A stretch of DNA of 64,000 nt from Tenrec ecaudatus. Lineage: Eukaryota; Chordata; Mammalia; Afrosoricida; Tenrecidae. Below are positions 1 to 12,420 of the stretch, in pieces; position 1 is the stretch's first letter; each line of letters opens with the position of its first letter. Position numbers and translations under genes: made by a program. The stretch spans positions 126,157,731 to 126,221,730 of the forward strand of contig NC_134535.1 of NCBI RefSeq assembly GCF_050624435.1, read 5' to 3'. The notes under the pieces are model-generated. The model was given only the letters and a program-made list of their open reading frames with translations, ran no database searches and was not told the origin of the DNA.

Positions 1-315
1 CAAATGTGAAAAACTATAAAGGAAACATACTGAGTAGCTATAGGGGTTGTAACTGTAGAAGTGAAGGTTGTAATGGTGGACTTCAAGAAAGCTGAACCGA
101 GTCAGAGAAAAGTTCTCTTCAGAAGGGATATTAGTGGATGCCTAGTGAATGTATTGGGATTTTCCCGGAAATGCCAGTCCCCCAACCCACACTCATGGCC
201 CTGCCCTAGAGTGTTTCATTTCTAGTAACTGCCCCCTCTCTGAGTTTCTGCAAATGTCTGTTCTGATCTCCTAATCCTTGCTCTCACTTCAGCCACAAAA
301 ACCCATTGTCTTAAT

Positions 316-839
316 GAGGTAGTTAGTGTATTGTGCCAATCTGGCCAATAAACACATGTGGGGGTAATTGAAGGGTGGAGGGATTAATGGCTCAATGAGC
401 CTCACCTTTCTGGTTTTTGTGTCTCTTGGTCTCTCATGGTTGGACCCGGGTGCAGCTGCCTTAGCCAGTTCCCTGCTTCAACTGACAAGGCTCACTTCCT
501 GCAAGACATCCTTGAGGAGAAGCCACATGGATCTACCCCGATGCAGCCCTGGGTGCTGGAGCACCCATGTGGAGACCCCTGCCACCGCTGAGATGCTTAC
601 ACATTCACTGACTCGGCTTTTCTCCTGAAGTTGACATCATTGCCTCTGCTTTGTGAGATGGAGGAGGACTTTGTGGATTGGTGTTCGACATATGGGTTAA
701 TGGGTTAATGTTGGAGTTGTGGGCTTGGGAAGCACTGAGTTGGGATGTTTTCTTGATGTGAACTTACCCTTTATATAAAACTCTCTTATACATGAGTTTC
801 TGTGGATTTGTTTCTCTAATATACCCAGACTAACACACT
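316..839 (+). repeat. Unclassified interspersed repeat, family A, copy 1
   Basis: About 520 bp, begins near TGAGGTAGTTAGTG and ends ...CAGACTAACACA. A near-complete inverted copy lies at 3713-4238 and another at 25069-25571; more distant relatives lie at 6885-7395 and 49190-49660. A TATATAAA motif lies about 65 bases from the right end. No coding capacity. TG...CA ends would suit an LTR, but I cannot assign a class. Confidence 0.6.
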
Positions 840-879
840 TAACATAGTCCATAAAAAAACAATCTCCTACCTCCTCCTT

Positions 880-1320
880 TAGTGTGTAACCTCTGATGGC
901 TTAAAAGCTCATGAGAAGCCATTTAAGGTACAACGATTGGTCTTTACAGGTCCAGATGGAAAGAAGAGTGGAGGAGGTCAATGATACACGGAAACAATTA
1001 GTCAAGAGAGCTGATGAAACATACAAACATCAGTCTCCACAATCCCACAGACTAGAGCGTGACGGCTCTATGCAAGCACTCATCTGAAAGGGTCACAGTA
1101 GAAGGTCCTGGGTGGCATTGGGGAGAAATGTGAAGCAAAGCTCAAAATCAAAGAAGAGACCAGGCTTACTTGTCAGATACAGACTAGTGGAACCCCCTAG
1201 ACTATGGCCCTTTGCCACAGTTCGGCCAAACAATGAATAGGTCTCTAAGGGGAAGAGTAACAGTAGAGAGTAGGCACACCTTAGAAAAGCCAGCTGCTTG
1301 AGCTCAAAGGGCAGCACTTA
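880..1320 (+). repeat. Family C repeat (unclassified)
   Basis: Shares a run of motifs with 31190-31470 and 39600-40020: GAAGGTCCTGG, GGCCCTTTGCCAC, CAAACAATGAATAGGTCT. Probably an old afrotherian repeat or L1 3' UTR segment; class unknown. Confidence 0.4.
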
Positions 1321-1499
1321 GCCATGGGCAACACCCAGAAGCGTTTGAAAAGAAGGAATGGAAACGCACAACCTAAGGTGGAAGTGGCATAAAGAACGGT
1401 GATGATTAAGGTGTTGCATCATCTTGGCTGGGCCATAACTCTCAGTGGTTTGGTGGTCATGATGCAGGTATTCTCTCTTGATGACATCTGATATGATGT

Positions 1500-2035
1500 A
1501 ATTACTTCCATGATGAAACAGATTATGAGCAGCCAATCAATTGGAAGGGAGTTTTTTCAAGGGTGCAACCTGCTTCCAATAGATATGGTCATTCTGGCAA
1601 AGCTCATTTGTCTTCAGTTGGATCTAGATCCTGCATCTGTCTCATCCTCTGGCCTCTTGGATTCTTTCCCGCGACATCCAGAAGCCTGCCACTGATCTGC
1701 CGATAAATGACATGAAACAAAACAGTACAGAAATTGAATGGTAAACTGGTTTATTCTTTAAATATTCACCCAATTCACAATAGATTTTTTTCCTAAAATA
1801 GGACCTTGAAAGCGGGTCCTGGGTTATGGATCCCTCAAAGAAAAGGGGATTGGCTCAATGGATAATAGCCGAGGATTACAACAGTGAGACTCAGAACTAT
1901 TTGTATGGTCTCTGCCTGGTTTGTTTTGGTTTTTTCCTTACCAATGGGGGAGGAGTGGGAGGCATGGGGGGAGGGGTGGTGGTGATGAGCAAATAACAAC
2001 AGGGACAGAGGAATAGCAAGGGATCTAAAATTGAC
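1500..2035. other. Unassigned intergenic sequence
   Basis: No gene or recognised repeat. Confidence 0.4.
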
Positions 2036-2039
2036 AGTG

Positions 2040-3150
2040 AGGAAGGTGTAGCGTTCCTGGTCATATTAGGTCAATTTAAATATATCCGAGAGGAATTACT
2101 GAGAGGTGAATGATGAGTAAACATGATAGTGGGGACAGGAGGAAAGAAAAAGAGGAACAAATAAGAAAGTAAAAATTAAATATATAAGTATAAATATAGA
2201 TATGTAAACATATAAAGATAGGTGTATCTGTGTGTGTGTGTGTGTGTGTATACAATAAGGAAGCAGATGGTCTTTGGGCCTCAACTTAAATCTTACCTCA
2301 GTACAAAAACAGTTGGTTCAAATAATGTGGCATTATATACATTCTGGACCCCATCACTGAAGACAAAATGGGTGCATAAGCAAATGTGGTGAAGAAAGCC
2401 AGTAGTGCCAGCTATTAAAAAATATAGCATCTGGGATCTTAAAGAGTTGCCTACATCAGTACACCAGCCTGTGTGATTATGAGGTGCTAACAAGAATAGG
2501 TATCAGAAATTCAAAAACAAGCAATCAGATTGATGTGAAGGAGCACAGACAAAGTGGAGACCCAAAGCTCACCTGTAAGATAACTGGACAGTACCTCACA
2601 GGAGGGTCACAGGGAAGGGACGACATATCCAGGGTGCAGTATAGTACTGATGAAACACATAAATATCCTCTAGTTCTTTAATATTTCCTCCCCTTACTAT
2701 TATGATCTTAGTGTCACCTCATTAATCTTGTGAGACCTGTGCATGTTCATTTGTATAATAAAGATGGTTCAATACATGAAATTCAAGATAGATAAACCCT
2801 TCAGAAATAGTAATGGGAGTAATGGTTCCCTAAGGGTATATGAATAGAGGGGGAAAGGGGAATCCAATAGGAATGATGATTGTATAACCCTAGTCAAGGG
2901 GAACAAATAATAGAATTGTAGGTGAATGGATACATTGGACGGTATAAGATACAGCAAATGATATTATAATAGTTCCTGGGGAGCAGAGTTTGGAGGAGGG
3001 ATAAAGGGGAACTGATACCAAAGAGTTCAAGAAGAAAGAAAAAGTTTTTGAAACTGATGGTGGCAGTAATTGTATAATTATGCTTGATCTAATTGAATTA
3101 TGGATTGCTATAATGTTGTAAGAGCTTCCAATAAAATGATTTTTTAAAGA
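2040..3150 (+). repeat. Old L1 3' UTR copy
   Basis: Order of segments matches other L1 3' UTRs in the window (GCAGTATAGTACTGATGAAAC, CTCTAGTTCTTTAATA, TTCCTCCCC), ending GTAAGAGCTTCCAATAAAATG. Carries a (GT)n run at 2229-2250. Strongly diverged. Confidence 0.6.
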
Positions 3151-3164
3151 AAATATTATTTTTT

Positions 3165-3348
3165 AATTCGCCTGTAATCAAGCCTGACTCATAATGACTC
3201 TAAAGGATAAGGTGGAACTCTCATATACTGTTCCCAAGGCTGTATACTGTGGGTGGACGGCCACAACTTCCTTGCAAGAAGCAGTAGTAGTAGGCTTAGA
3301 TCATCCACCTTAACCCAGTGCATCACCAAGGCTCCTCCTTTGAACTGT
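3165..3348 (-). repeat. AfroSINE (antisense)
   Basis: Antisense tRNA-derived SINE: TGACTCATAATGACTC near the start and CACCAAGGCTCCT at the end, the reverse of the AGGAGCC...GGTG head found in sense copies. Confidence 0.65.
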
Positions 3349-3514
3349 ACCTGTCCTTAAAATTCATTATTATCTCTTCTCTCTGAGTCTACCTGAAATA
3401 AAATGCACTAGGCATTAAGGGGGGAAACGAGGTTGGTTTACAAAGGGGTGCACTTAACTGACAGGTATAAAGGTATAAAGATGTAGAGCCAGTCCTCCAA
3501 GAATCCAGAGCCTG

Positions 3515-3712
3515 AAAAAACTAAGAAGACTTCATGCTTGGTAAAGTAGAGGGGCAGCAAAATATAGGAAGGCTCTCAACGAGATGGACTGACCCAGTGG
3601 CTACAACAGTGGGCTCAAACACAGGAACAACTATGAGGGTAGTGCAGGACCGGGCAGTGTTTCATTCTATTGGGCATAAGATTGCTATCAGTTGGCATCA
3701 ACTGATGGCACC
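3515..3712 (+). repeat. RTE LINE 3' end
   Basis: Sequence reads CTTGGTAAAGTAGAGG, GAGATGGACTGACCCAGTGG, GGGCAGTGTTTCATTCT. This is the C-terminal coding end of an afrotherian RTE element; the same segment occurs at 10737-10945 and 30080-30290. Confidence 0.65.
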
Positions 3713-4238
3713 TGTGTTAGTCCGGGTACTTTAGAGAAACAAATCCACAGAAACTCATATGTATAAGAGAGCTTGATATAAAGGTTAAGTGCGCATCAAG
3801 AAAATATCCCCACCTAGTGCTGCCCAAACCCACAAGTCAACATTAACCCATATGTCCAACACCAATCCACAAAGTCCTCCTCCATCTCACAAAACACACG
3901 CAATGATGCCGACTGCAGGAAGAAAGCTGAATCAGTGAATGTGTAAGCATCTCAGTGCTGGCACGGGTCTCCACACGGCTGCTCTAGCAACCAGGGCTGT
4001 ATCGGGGTAGATCCATGTGGCTTCTCCTTGGGGATGTCTTGCAGGAAGTGAGCCAGGGTGCAGTTCCAGCTGAAGCAGGAACTGACTAAGGCAGCTTCAC
4101 CGTGGTCTGACCATCACAAAGCAAGAGACCCCAGAACCAGAAAGGTGAGGCTCATTGAGCCATTTATCCCTCCGCCCTTCAATTAACTCCACATGTGTTT
4201 ATCGGCCAGGTTGGCACAATAAACTACCTCAGCACCTA
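3713..4238 (-). repeat. Family A repeat, copy 2 (reverse orientation)
   Basis: Reverse-complement counterpart of 316-839 over its whole length, starting TGTGTTAGTCCGGGTA and ending AATAAACTACCTCA. Confidence 0.65.
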
Positions 4239-4239
4239 A

Positions 4240-5574
4240 CAACAACAAGCAGACTTTATTGAACTGGCCCTCTCCTTGGATTGTGGATTCAGAAACTGCA
4301 GAAGCCATTTATTAGGGCTCTCTTGGCAGTGAGGCAGGTCTCTGTCTCGGTGCTGATTCACTTAATTCCCCACTCAAGAGCCGCTCCTGAGAACTAAGGA
4401 ACAGGGGAGAGTCAGAACTTTCTGTGGGCTTCTCTTGCGGACACCATCTGTGATTAAAGGCTTGACTGTTACTTTCAGTTCAGATCACTGTCTTAATCAG
4501 CTACTCCTACGCTGGGCGTCTCAGCTCAGTTCTCTCCAGCTCACTGGGTTCCCTGACAGTAACTTCAGTTTTAACGTTGTGCTCCAGAGCTTTAAAAGGG
4601 CCCTTAAAGACCAACAGCAGAGTTGTCTATGCAAGTTCAAGCAAGAGAATGCCCTTCCTGACCAATATGATGGCCTGATCTCCTGACAGATATAGGACAT
4701 TGCCTGGTTGGGACAGAAGAGACACCAACTCTGTTGCTGAGCATGAGGCTAGGAAATGTCCCAAGTGAACAACAGTCAACTTCCCCGTAGTGGATGCCCA
4801 ATTCTTTCGTGACGAACCCTTCTCCACCTCTGTGCATTAAGGCTAGAAGTGCCTCTGGTCAGATCCAAGTCCTATCCAGTCCAGCTGATGGTCACATTGT
4901 TCAATACAAGTGCAAACTAATAACAGTGGGGTCCCGATTTAAAATGTAAGTGACAATTTTAAGAATTTGCAATTAGTAGGCATCTCAGCTATTTTTAACA
5001 AATAAGAACATGCTCATGATTAACTTTCTTAAAATAATTTTTATTTATAATAGATACCCAAAGAGGGAATTCTTTTAAAAAAAAAAGGAATTATTACTGT
5101 TATAGTCCCCGAAAGGAAATTTGTCAAATGCCATAAATGTTAATTTTTATCATATTGTCATGTAATACCCAGAAATCTAGATATTATTCTTTGATTTATT
5201 CAATTTTCTTCAAGGAAGAGAAAGGAAACATAAGCCTATCTCCGTCAGATATGAACACAGGCCGCTATTTCGTCCAGGGATGACTGGGGTTGGGCATTGT
5301 TTAAGGCAAAGGAGACAGTTGGGGTGATGAGGCGCCCTGCCTCCTGTTCCTACCCTCTTTCCCCCGGCTCACTACCAGCCTTCCCCAAAAATCCACTGCT
5401 ACAGAATCATTCCAACCCAGACCCCACGTCAAGTGCAAATGTGGTCTTTACATAGCCTGAGATCTGTCCTAGATTGATCAATTGCAAACCCTCAGTCGTT
5501 TATTTTCAAACTGGAATCCATTCACTGCGTCCTGAATTTGCTCCTCTGAAATCAAAGGTTCCAGGTTTCAAGAA
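4240..5574. other. Unassigned intergenic sequence
   Basis: No recognised repeat head or tail, no convincing frame; the open stretch at 4435-4686 has no recognisable protein features. Confidence 0.4.
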
Positions 5575-5750
5575 CGGAGCTCAGGAGGCCAAGTGGTTAT
5601 GCACATACCTGCCAACCTGAAGGTCGGCCTCAAGGATCAAGGGGGAAAGCTGTGGCTGTCTGCTTCTGGAAAGAAGCGCTAGTTTGTCCTGCAGGGTCAC
5701 CAGCATTTGAAATCCACACTGAAGCAAGCGGGTTGGTAGGTTGGGGGCTT
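5575..5750 (+). repeat. Degenerate AfroSINE
   Basis: AGGAGGCCAAGTGGTTATGC ... GTGGCTGTCTGCTTCTG order matches a sense AfroSINE; the 3' half is decayed. Confidence 0.4.
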
Positions 5751-6069
5751 TGTTTCACTTTTTAGGTTTCAACATGCAGTTTAAGGGATCTCCACAAGAT
5801 GTCAGAGCTGGCACTGACATATTCCGGGGAAGCGAAAGACCCCAAGCTCTCTGCCATGGAGTTCATCCCAACTCAGCAATCAAAGACAGGTTCATTTGCA
5901 TAATTTGCATAAAGGTCGCGATTAATATGCAGCTAATACTTCAACAATTCCAATCATCTGTTGCCTAAATTATCATAGTCTCTTTGAATTATGAAAGAAA
6001 TAAATGAAGATAGGATCGACAAATGGAAGGGAGAGAAGGAGGGAGAAAGAAAAGGCTTCAAAAATCTTT

Positions 6070-6290
6070 TTTCCCCCCAAACAATTTAACTGGGGGTTAA
6101 TACAGATATCATATCGTTCCATAGTTCGAGCACATCAAGCAGTGTTGTACAATTGCTACCACAATCCGTTTCAAAACTTTCTCTTCCTTCTTGAACTCCT
6201 TGACATGAGCTCCCTTTTACACACACACCCCTATGGAAAAGCTTCTTAAATGTGCTACATTCACTTTGTTTTATTTTATTGTCTTCATTT
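6070..6290. repeat. Probable old L1 3' UTR fragment
   Basis: TACAATTGCTACCACAATC and neighbouring sequence resembles the segment at 32300-32400 and the L1 3' UTR at 16490-16600. Weak. Confidence 0.35.
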
Positions 6291-6519
6291 TATGAGTTCC
6301 CCCTTTGAGTCGGACTCACTAAATAATGATTTGGAAGGGAGAGAGATGTTTTATTGGAAATGAGAAAGAAGGTTCTGGGGGTCTCAAGAAGAAAACTATT
6401 TTGAAAAACTGGATTTTTCTAAATTTTAAATGCCCCCTCTTCATATACTGGTCTGATAAGACTGAAAGCATAACTGTATTATAAACCATCATTAAAAATA
6501 AACAACCCACAGCCCCCAA

Positions 6520-6700
6520 TGCCATGATTCTAACTCACAGAAACCCAATAAAGGGCTTTTGAGAGTTTACAGTGGCTATGAGTTTTTACATTTTGAACCT
6601 TACAGCATTCTCTTGGAATGACTGGTGTGTTTGAACCACTAACCTTGGGGTCAGTAGCATAACACTTAGCCCACTGCACCATTAAGATTCCACAGCTAAA
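6520..6700 (-). repeat. AfroSINE (antisense)
   Basis: Begins CATGATTCTAACTCACAGAA, contains TTTGAACCACTAACCTTGGG and ends CCACTGCACCATTAAGATTC, the antisense AfroSINE order. Confidence 0.65.
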
Positions 6701-6884
6701 TAAGATGCAAAATACCATTGAAGAGAACTGTCCCAAATGGGAAGAGAACATAAACAGCTTATTGCCAGAGGGTGGCTGTGGGCTAGGGAGGAAAGAAATG
6801 TAAAAGACAAGGGGCAGATGCTACCTAAGCCCATCAGTGCCAGCCCTCCTGCACCTCCTTGGACTGAAGGAAGGGTAGGAGTCT

Positions 6885-7395
6885 AACCGTCTGTGGTAGC
6901 TACATAATCTGTTGTCAACTGGAGACTTAAGGGTGAAGGGGTGGAGTTTAACCTGTCAATCAGGTCGCAACTTGATGACCTCATTGGAGGCGCTAAGGCG
7001 ATAAATAACTCACTGGAGGTGGGACACACGCTCACTCCCCGTGAGACATTCCTGCAGACAAGACACATGGAGCTAAGCTAGAGCCCTGAGCTGGAGGAGC
7101 CACATGGAGACCCCTGCCAGCACTGAGATGTTTATACCGCTGCTGGAGCCACAAGACTTTCCACCCACTGGCCTGTGATCTTCCTGCATTTGGCGTCACT
7201 GCATGTGTTTTGTGAGTGTGAAGAGGACTTTATAGCTTGGTATCAGACATATGGGCTAATATCAGGCTTATGGACTAGATCTGGGCTGGGATGTTTTCTC
7301 AATATACAACCGTTCTTGTATATAAAGCTCTTTCTTATACACATATGAGTGTCCATGCATTTGTTTCTCTCGTCTGCCCAGACTAACACACAGTC
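6885..7395 (+). repeat. Family A repeat, diverged copy 3
   Basis: Shares the right half with copies 1 and 2 (CATGGAGACCCCTGCCA, ATGTTTTCTCAATAT, TATATAAAGCTC, CCAGACTAACACA). The left part is more diverged. Confidence 0.55.
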
Positions 7396-7564
7396 CTTTC
7401 CCAAAGAAACAGGCATGCATTGAGTGGAACCAGTTTTATATGGTCTCACTCATCTCGGGGTGGAGATCATATCGATAAGGCACTGTGATGGCCTCCAAAC
7501 CCTGTTATGGAGACTTGTGGGCTAGTAAGAGGGCGCTCACCTCAAGTCTGGCCTGCTGTCTCCA

Positions 7565-7725
7565 AGACTGATTCACTGCTATCGAGTCACAGTTAACTCA
7601 TAGGAAGCCCTGTGGTTTTCTGAGGCTGTTTCTCCTGCAGAGATACTGGTGGCTTTGAACTGTTGAACATGCGATCATAGCCCAACATGTAGCTACTATG
7701 CCACCAGGGAGCCTTGCTGTCTCCC
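7565..7725 (-). repeat. AfroSINE (antisense)
   Basis: ATCGAGTCACAGTTAACTCA ... GGTGGCTTTGAACTG ... GCCACCAGGGAGCC. Confidence 0.65.
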
Positions 7726-7729
7726 AGAA

Positions 7730-8720
7730 GCACTCTGTATTCCAGGGCTTGGAGTGCAGGGTCAATATAGGCCAAAGGGAAGATCTTCTCTGACACATGA
7801 GAGCACCCCAATATGCAACCTCATCGGCCATAAAAAGTGGAGTAGCGGTTTTGAGTGGTCACCGACTGTAAGGTCCAGCCTTATGACCTAATGGGTCCTA
7901 AGGAGCAGTTGTGTAATTGAAAGGGAAAACTAACGAGACAATGGACAAGACATGCAAGGGCTCTGCTCTCTTATGGAGTCTGGAACCAGAGAGAGAACAA
8001 ATGTATTCTCCAACAGGCTTATATAATCACTGGACATGCAAGCCACGTCACACACATAGGTAACAGGAGGCACACACGGAATAGGAAGGGGAGGTACATA
8101 CGTGTGATAAGAAGGCACATGTGTAACAAGGTGGGCAGTTTCTAGAGTTAAGATGGCGGCTTCACCTTGGCCATCCCTGAGCTGGCTCAACCTTGGATGT
8201 CCTGGAGCTCTTCTCCAGGGGAACAATCGGTGGTCAGTATCGGGAGGGAGTGGGCCGCACAATAGGTCTGATTGCTCTCAGACAACCTTCAGGCGTATAG
8301 TAAGCAACCATGAGCTTGTAAGAAGCATACTATTCTGGGGGGATATTGTGAATGATTTTTAGTCAGGATAATGTGACTGGGATTCATCTCCAACTCATGA
8401 GCATGAAGGCCTTCCTCCACCAGAGTCTGCTTCCCAGACTCTTAATCATCTGCACGCATTCTCTTCCTGGGTCTGGTTCCCACAACCAACCCAACTGGAT
8501 TAAGAAGATAGTCTTTAGAGTCAGACTACAGGGCCTTGACTTAACAGATATACTACTAGATATATGTTACCTGATCAGGCTTTTTTAAACTCCCGTGTCT
8601 TGGTGGCCTCCCCTCTAATAATCATGACATCAGTGCCCAGATAAGAGAATTCTCGTGAGAATTAAATGAGTTGGAACAATGAGTATGCATGAGAAAGTGG
8701 GATTATAGGGTTTAGTTGGT
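7730..8720. other. Unassigned intergenic sequence
   Basis: Contains short frames only. A locally repetitive stretch of CACA/ACATAC-type motifs at 8040-8130. No gene called. Confidence 0.4.
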
Positions 8721-8722
8721 AC

Positions 8723-9420
8723 TGTTGCAGGTTCAAATAAATGACAACCACTATACTGTCTAGAAATTTATTAGAAGAGTCCTTTATTCGGTTATAACCG
8801 GGGTGCGAGAATCTAAAAATGACTCCTTGATTGCAGTCCTGAGTGGATATTTCAGTCCATCTTTAAAGGCAAAAAATGCACTTATCATTTGTCTAGGACT
8901 TAAGCAAGCGTGGACAGAAGCAGAAAGCAAAATTAATGTTATTCTTTAGAGTGAGTGAGCATTACAGGGTACAGTATTGATTATAGCATTCTGGTTAATA
9001 AAATAAAAAATAGTAATATCCTGGTTACCACATCAAAAGGAACAATGTTATTAATTACAATGTTCTGATCTCAATAACATAAGAGCACATGCTGAAATCA
9101 ATCACTAGTGGGACTTTCCAAGAGGAGAGGGGGAAGAAGGCAGGTCATTCAGCAGGCAGCAAGATGGCGTTACAGAAACTAAAGATGGCAACACATGTAC
9201 AAATATGCTTGATATAGTTGATGTATGGATTGTTATAAGAGCTGTATGAGCCCCCAGGAAAATGGTCTTAAAATAAATAAATAAGAAAAAAAAAGATGGC
9301 GTTACAGTGGCTAGTAGTCATCTGTCTCTTTAGTACACTGTAGTATAGTTAGTATTGGGTCAACTTTCTCCATTCCACCCCAGGGATCACAGGCCTCAGG
9401 AGTGAAAAATTAAAGTCTCA
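8723..9420 (-). mobile_element. Endogenous-retrovirus-like solo LTR, antisense
   Basis: Read on the minus strand it runs from TGAGACTTTAA to GAACCTGCAACA, with CGCCATCTTG, a polyadenylation motif AATAAAGG about 60 bases before the end, and CCCCGGTTATAACC upstream of it. These features suggest a gammaretrovirus-like LTR. It is about 565 bp once the L1 insertion at 9176-9292 and its duplicated target are removed. No gag, pol or env sequence is seen next to it. Confidence 0.45.
9161..9307 (+). mobile_element. 5'-truncated L1 insertion with perfect 15-bp target duplication
   Basis: A ~117-bp L1 3' tail (9176-9292, ends GAGCTGTATGAGCCCCCAGG then A-rich) is flanked by AAGATGGCGTTACAG at 9161-9175 and 9293-9307. 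It sits inside the antisense LTR, so it is younger than the LTR. Confidence 0.85.
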
Positions 9421-9589
9421 TACCTCTAAACTTGACTGGAAGCTGTCCAAAATCGACCATGGACCCACACGAGGGTCTCGGTGTAATGGAAGGAATTGCT
9501 CCTCCGACTAGTGAGCCAGCTACAATGGGCTCCTCTCTCTTTTATGCCCTCATTCTACTGGACATGCAATCCCACTTTCCAAAACCCAA

Positions 9590-9762
9590 ACCCTCTTCGA
9601 CAGAGTTGATTCTGACTCATAGTAACCCTATCGAAATAGGGTGTCTGCGGCGCTGCTTTACAGAAGCAGTTAGACTGTCTTTCTCCCGCAGAGCTGCTGG
9701 TGCATTTGAACCACCAACCTTTCGGTTAGTCATTCAAACCAACAGAGCCATAACTTAGCATC
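9590..9762 (-). repeat. AfroSINE (antisense)
   Basis: TTGATTCTGACTCATAGTAA, CCGCAGAGCTGCTGG, GAACCACCAACCTTTCGGTT: tRNA-related box region on the minus strand. Confidence 0.75.
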
Positions 9763-9764
9763 TA

Positions 9765-10725
9765 TACATCATTTTTAGCAGAAGTTCGGTATCTCATTCC
9801 CTCTATATCCCCAACACCTAGCTATTAGAAAACCTCCCGTTATGTTTACTGGATAAGCGAATAGCACTCTGCTAGGTATTTTACCCAAATTGTCTCAACT
9901 AAAAAGAACGATTTTGAGAACATTATTCAGTTTGATGTTATGAGGACTTAACATCACAGTGTAAATTATATTATGTAACACGATGATAATATAGTAGCAT
10001 GAAGTGCTTAGCTATTTGTGTTATTTAATACAATATCATTAAATTGTATAAACTACAGTTCAAGAAGACACATTTCCGCTACACATTGCACTTTCAGGGG
10101 GGGAACACAGCCCATTCTGAAAGCGCATACATGGTGCAGACTTCTTTGTGTGTCCAAAGACCCAGAAGGCAAACCACAGCACTGACAGGTGAAGAGCAAG
10201 AGGCTTCTTGGGCAGGATGTTTATGTGTTTGTCATTTGGCACATTTTCAATTAAAACCACACGTGACTGTAACAAGAAGAAAATTCTGCTATTAAAAAAA
10301 TTGTAGTTCAGCAGCTTCTGAAAGGAATGAGAAATCCAGATGTGAAGTCTGGGAAGAGTTCTACCCTTTGACTTAAGACAGCTACTTAATTGAGCTTATA
10401 AATTGCAAAGAGAGGGCCTGAGCATAATCTTGAAGAAAGATGTCATCAGAACACAAAAGCAAACGCAACTCCATCCAACCGAAATAATAATAATAATACA
10501 GAGCTCAGCACAACTGGGTCCAATGCCTCATCGCAGAAAGATCCAGGGGTCTGTAAGCCATTTCTGAAAAGACCAGACTAGACACCAGCACTCGCTTGCT
10601 GTTACTACACATGTTGTTACTCATCAGGATGTCCTAGAAATCAGAACCAACTGGGAGAGGTAGAGGGAGTTGCTAAGAGTCAGCATTGACTTGATGGCAG
10701 TGAGATTGTTTTGGAATATAGATAT
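9765..10725. other. Unassigned intergenic sequence
   Basis: AT-rich, with (AAT)n at 10486-10498; no gene or recognised repeat. Confidence 0.4.
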
Positions 10726-10729
10726 ATGC

Positions 10730-10945
10730 CAGGAGAGACCAGTCCCTGGAAAGGGATCTTAGGCTTGGTAAAGTAGAAGGACAACGAAAAAGAGGAAGGC
10801 TCTCGAGGAGATGGATTGACACGGTGGCTGCAACCAGGGGCTCGGCCTCAGGAACAATGATGAGGATGGCCCGGGGCCAGGCAGTGGTTCGTTCTGTTGT
10901 GCACAGGGTTGCTATGGGTCAGAACCAACTTGATGCCACCTGATA
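10730..10945 (+). repeat. RTE LINE 3' end
   Basis: CTTGGTAAAGTAGAAGGACA, GAGATGGATTGACACGGTGG, GGCAGTGGTTCGTTCTG, GAACCAACTTGATGCCACCT: last ~70 codons of the RTE frame plus tail. Confidence 0.7.
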
Positions 10946-11364
10946 ACAAGCCCTAGGACCTAAGATTTCTTTTTTAAACTCACTGCCATCAAGTTGATGC
11001 CGACTGAACACATTTTTTTAAGTGGTGCCTAAACAAAGGCAATATAACAAAAATAACCCTGTGGTAAGAAGCTATTGGGAGGATTGGGAAGTAGAGAATG
11101 AAGGAGACAGAACCTGAGTTACCACCCTGGACTTAGACTAAAACAGTAACAGAGAATGAAGCCCCACCTCCCCGCCCCCCCCCCCGCCCCCAGCCAAAGG
11201 ACGCAAATAGACGGTGTCTTCAAGTTTCACTGGGCAGGTTCAGGCCATGTCCACTTTCTGCACAAAGCCACATCGCAAAAGCTTCTCCAAAGCAAGAAAC
11301 ACTGGCATCCCTCTCAAAGGGAAACCGAGCTGATTCCAGGAACCCAAGTGGAAGGTAAATTATG

Positions 11365-11625
11365 AGAGTGACGAGTGCAACGAATGTATAAGGGTGCTTT
11401 GCTCATTTGATGTATGCACAGATTGTGATAAGAGCCTTATGAGCCCCAATAAAAAGATTAAAAAAAGAAAATGATTAGGGCAAAGAATGTACGGATGTGC
11501 TTTATACAATTGATGTATGTATATGTATATGTATGGATTGTGATAAGAGTTGTATGAGCCCCTAATAAAATGTAAATAAATTAATTAATTAATTAATTGA
11601 AAAAAAATAAAAAATTAAAAAAAAG
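11365..11625 (+). repeat. Two consecutive L1 3' ends
   Basis: Two copies of the terminal segment (ATTGTGATAAGAG...ATGAGCCCC) end at about 11450 and 11575, each followed by A-rich sequence; the second carries (ATTA)n at 11579-11600. Confidence 0.65.
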
Positions 11626-12076
11626 AACTGGGCTAAAAGATGTAGTAAGGGCAGTAATATCCATCACATATTTCTTTCCTCCGTCCTGGCCATGAATGTG
11701 TGTGCTATCCGATGTGTCTCCTCCATCACGGGGAGTGAAAAGCGAAACTACGATTCTCCAGTCTCTCTCTTTTCCTGCCGCAGAACCCCCAAAATGCGGC
11801 TTCCAATGGCGGAGGCCCGGGCAGCCCGTGTCACCATGCAGCAGTGCCCCCTGCTGGCCACAAGATTTGTAAGACCATGAGCAGTAACATTTTTATTTGC
11901 GAACCATTTGTTATTTGGAATAACTTGTTACCACAACATAATCGGGCCTGCTTTGACTAATATAAATATGAAACGTGAAGAAATAGGCTGTCACCTTCAG
12001 AAGTGCTTTCAACATCAGGAAGCTCTCTCAAATCTCAAACACAAGATTTAAAACTCTTTTAAAGAGCAGACAGCAT

Positions 12077-12077
12077 G

Positions 12078-12113
<36 letters not shown>
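12077..12113 (+). repeat. (CA)n microsatellite
   Basis: About 18 uninterrupted CA units. Confidence 0.95.
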
Positions 12114-12117
<4 letters not shown>

Positions 12118-12420
12118 TGTTCATTGCTGCAGTTTCCAGGATAGCAAAAACATGGAAACAACCAACAACTCAGATTATAGAGGAATAGATTAAAAAACAA
12201 CAACCCTGGTATGTTCATACAATGGAATGTACCCATCGATTTAAAACAATGACAGCGCTCTTCAACACGACCAAGACACAGGCAACATGAGAGAACATTG
12301 TGTTGAACAAGCTCAGTCAGTCTCACAAAGATAAATATTTAATAGAATCATTACTATAAGAAAATAAAAATGTCCTTTTACACCAAAAGACTTTGATGAC
12401 TAAGAGGAGGCCAGGGACGA
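12114..12420 (+). repeat. L1 ORF2 3'-terminal fragment
   Basis: CCAGGATAGCAAAAACATGG and TTCATACAATGGAATGTA are the standard mammalian L1 ORF2 3' end; frames are broken. A GGGA-rich purine tract follows at 12420-12490. Confidence 0.6.
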
